NCBI GenBank assembly: GCA_947489665.1
Contig: CANLEH010000001.1
Location: 840,501 to 904,500, forward strand
Length of the DNA stretch: 64,000 nucleotides
Origin: an uncultured Roseicyclus sp.
GTDB taxonomy: Bacteria > Pseudomonadota > Alphaproteobacteria > Rhodobacterales > Rhodobacteraceae
Reading direction: 5' to 3'
This document shows positions 63,680 through 64,000 of the stretch, piece by piece. A program made the translations under genes and the position numbers. Numbering within the stretch: the first letter of the stretch is position 1; every line of letters begins with the position of its first letter. The notes under the pieces are model-generated. The model had not been told where the DNA came from, made no database searches, and saw nothing but the letters and a program-made list of their open reading frames with translations.

Positions 63680-64000
63680 CTACACTTCTCGCCCGGCTTC
63701 ATCAGGTGGTGCTTCTGCTCCCAATTCGCCTCGTTCGTACCGTTCAATCAACTCGGACATTGGCACGCCATTGAGTTTGAAAACCCAAGGGCTATCCACG
63801 TAACCAGAAGTTGCGTCTCTCGCCAAAGAAACGATCTCTCGCCAATGCTCAACGATAGCCGTGCGTCTGTCGCCCAAAAAATGTTCAGGTCGTGCAAGCC
63901 CTTCGCTTGCCTTGAAGTGATCCAATTCGTGAAATACGCGAAGATAAAGGATTTCGGCAGTTGTCCTCAACGGTCCGAGAAAGGGATACGAGCTAGGCCG
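63680..64000 (-). CDS. Unidentified protein, 5' end open at the window edge
   Basis: The frame on the minus strand is open to the right edge. An internal TTG at 63970 would give 96 residues starting RTTAEILYLRVFHELDHFK, but upstream codons have no stop, so the gene probably begins outside. The visible part has EHFLGDRRTAIVEHWREIVS, SGYVDSPWVFKLNGVPMSEL and a charged C-terminus. No family recognised. Confidence 0.5.
   Translation of the reverse strand, partial: RPSSYPFLGPLRTTAEILYLRVFHELDHFKASEGLARPEHFLGDRRTAIVEHWREIVSLARDATSGYVDSPWVFKLNGVPMSELIERYERGELGAEAPPDEAGREV

Overview
The window is high-GC, densely packed chromosomal DNA. The gene families point to a marine Rhodobacterales (Roseobacter-group) alphaproteobacterium: a PutR-type Lrp regulator beside a long PutA, a FrcABC fructose importer with a ROK repressor, malate thiokinase mtkAB, a SelD fused to a flavoprotein, MeaB, and small Roseobacter-type Tat and HlyU proteins. 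No phage, insertion sequence, tRNA, rRNA or CRISPR array was seen. This assignment rests on protein resemblance recalled from known families, not on a database search.

Layout. 1-2.8 kb: end of an unidentified gene, then mtkAB (malate-CoA ligase, serine-cycle type) and a decayed 2-hydroxyacid dehydrogenase. 2.8-4.8 kb (minus): a uronate-dehydrogenase-like reductase and a FAD amine or amino-acid oxidoreductase. 4.9-8.9 kb: divergent putR/putA for proline catabolism. 8.9-9.9 kb: a TetR repressor and a small membrane protein separated by two near-identical palindromic operators. 9.9-20.5 kb: a large tricarboxylate locus. Its minus-strand operon has a GAF histidine kinase, a DJ-1/PfpI protein, TctD, TctE and a lone periplasmic binding protein. 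The divergent plus-strand genes are tctCBA, a class III CoA-transferase and a short citrate-synthase-fold protein with a complete catalytic triad (citryl-CoA lyase type). Together these could import citrate and split it to acetyl-CoA and oxaloacetate through a CoA-transfer step.

20.6-22.7 kb: a 3-hydroxyisobutyrate-dehydrogenase-family enzyme and a phosphodiesterase-fold protein. 22.9-27.3 kb: frcBCA with divergent frcR. 27.5-33.9 kb: mnmH (tRNA 2-selenouridine synthase), a four-copy palindromic repeat array, valS, and a TPR-sulfotransferase overlapping valS. 34.0-38.6 kb: two small secreted SH3 proteins, small ORFs, two PLP aminotransferases and YgfZ. 38.6-43.3 kb (minus): ogt, a DUF3253 protein, a YghU-type glutathione transferase, and ileS. 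43.5-47.5 kb: a secreted HExxH protein, a small membrane protein, a flavin monooxygenase and an EamA transporter.

47.5-52 kb (minus): a cyclic-nucleotide-domain/thioredoxin-reductase-like flavoprotein, a DUF697 membrane protein and the YcjX ATPase. 51.7-58.1 kb (plus): truA, the selD fusion, an orphan form II CoxL-type molybdenum hydroxylase subunit and a DUF2235 lipase-fold protein. 58.2-64 kb: hrpB, meaB, DUF4166, a DCC thiol oxidoreductase, HlyU, an IMPACT-family protein and an edge-truncated unknown. The selenium genes mnmH and selD lie about 25 kb apart and together make the tRNA selenouridine route. No selA or selB is present in this window.
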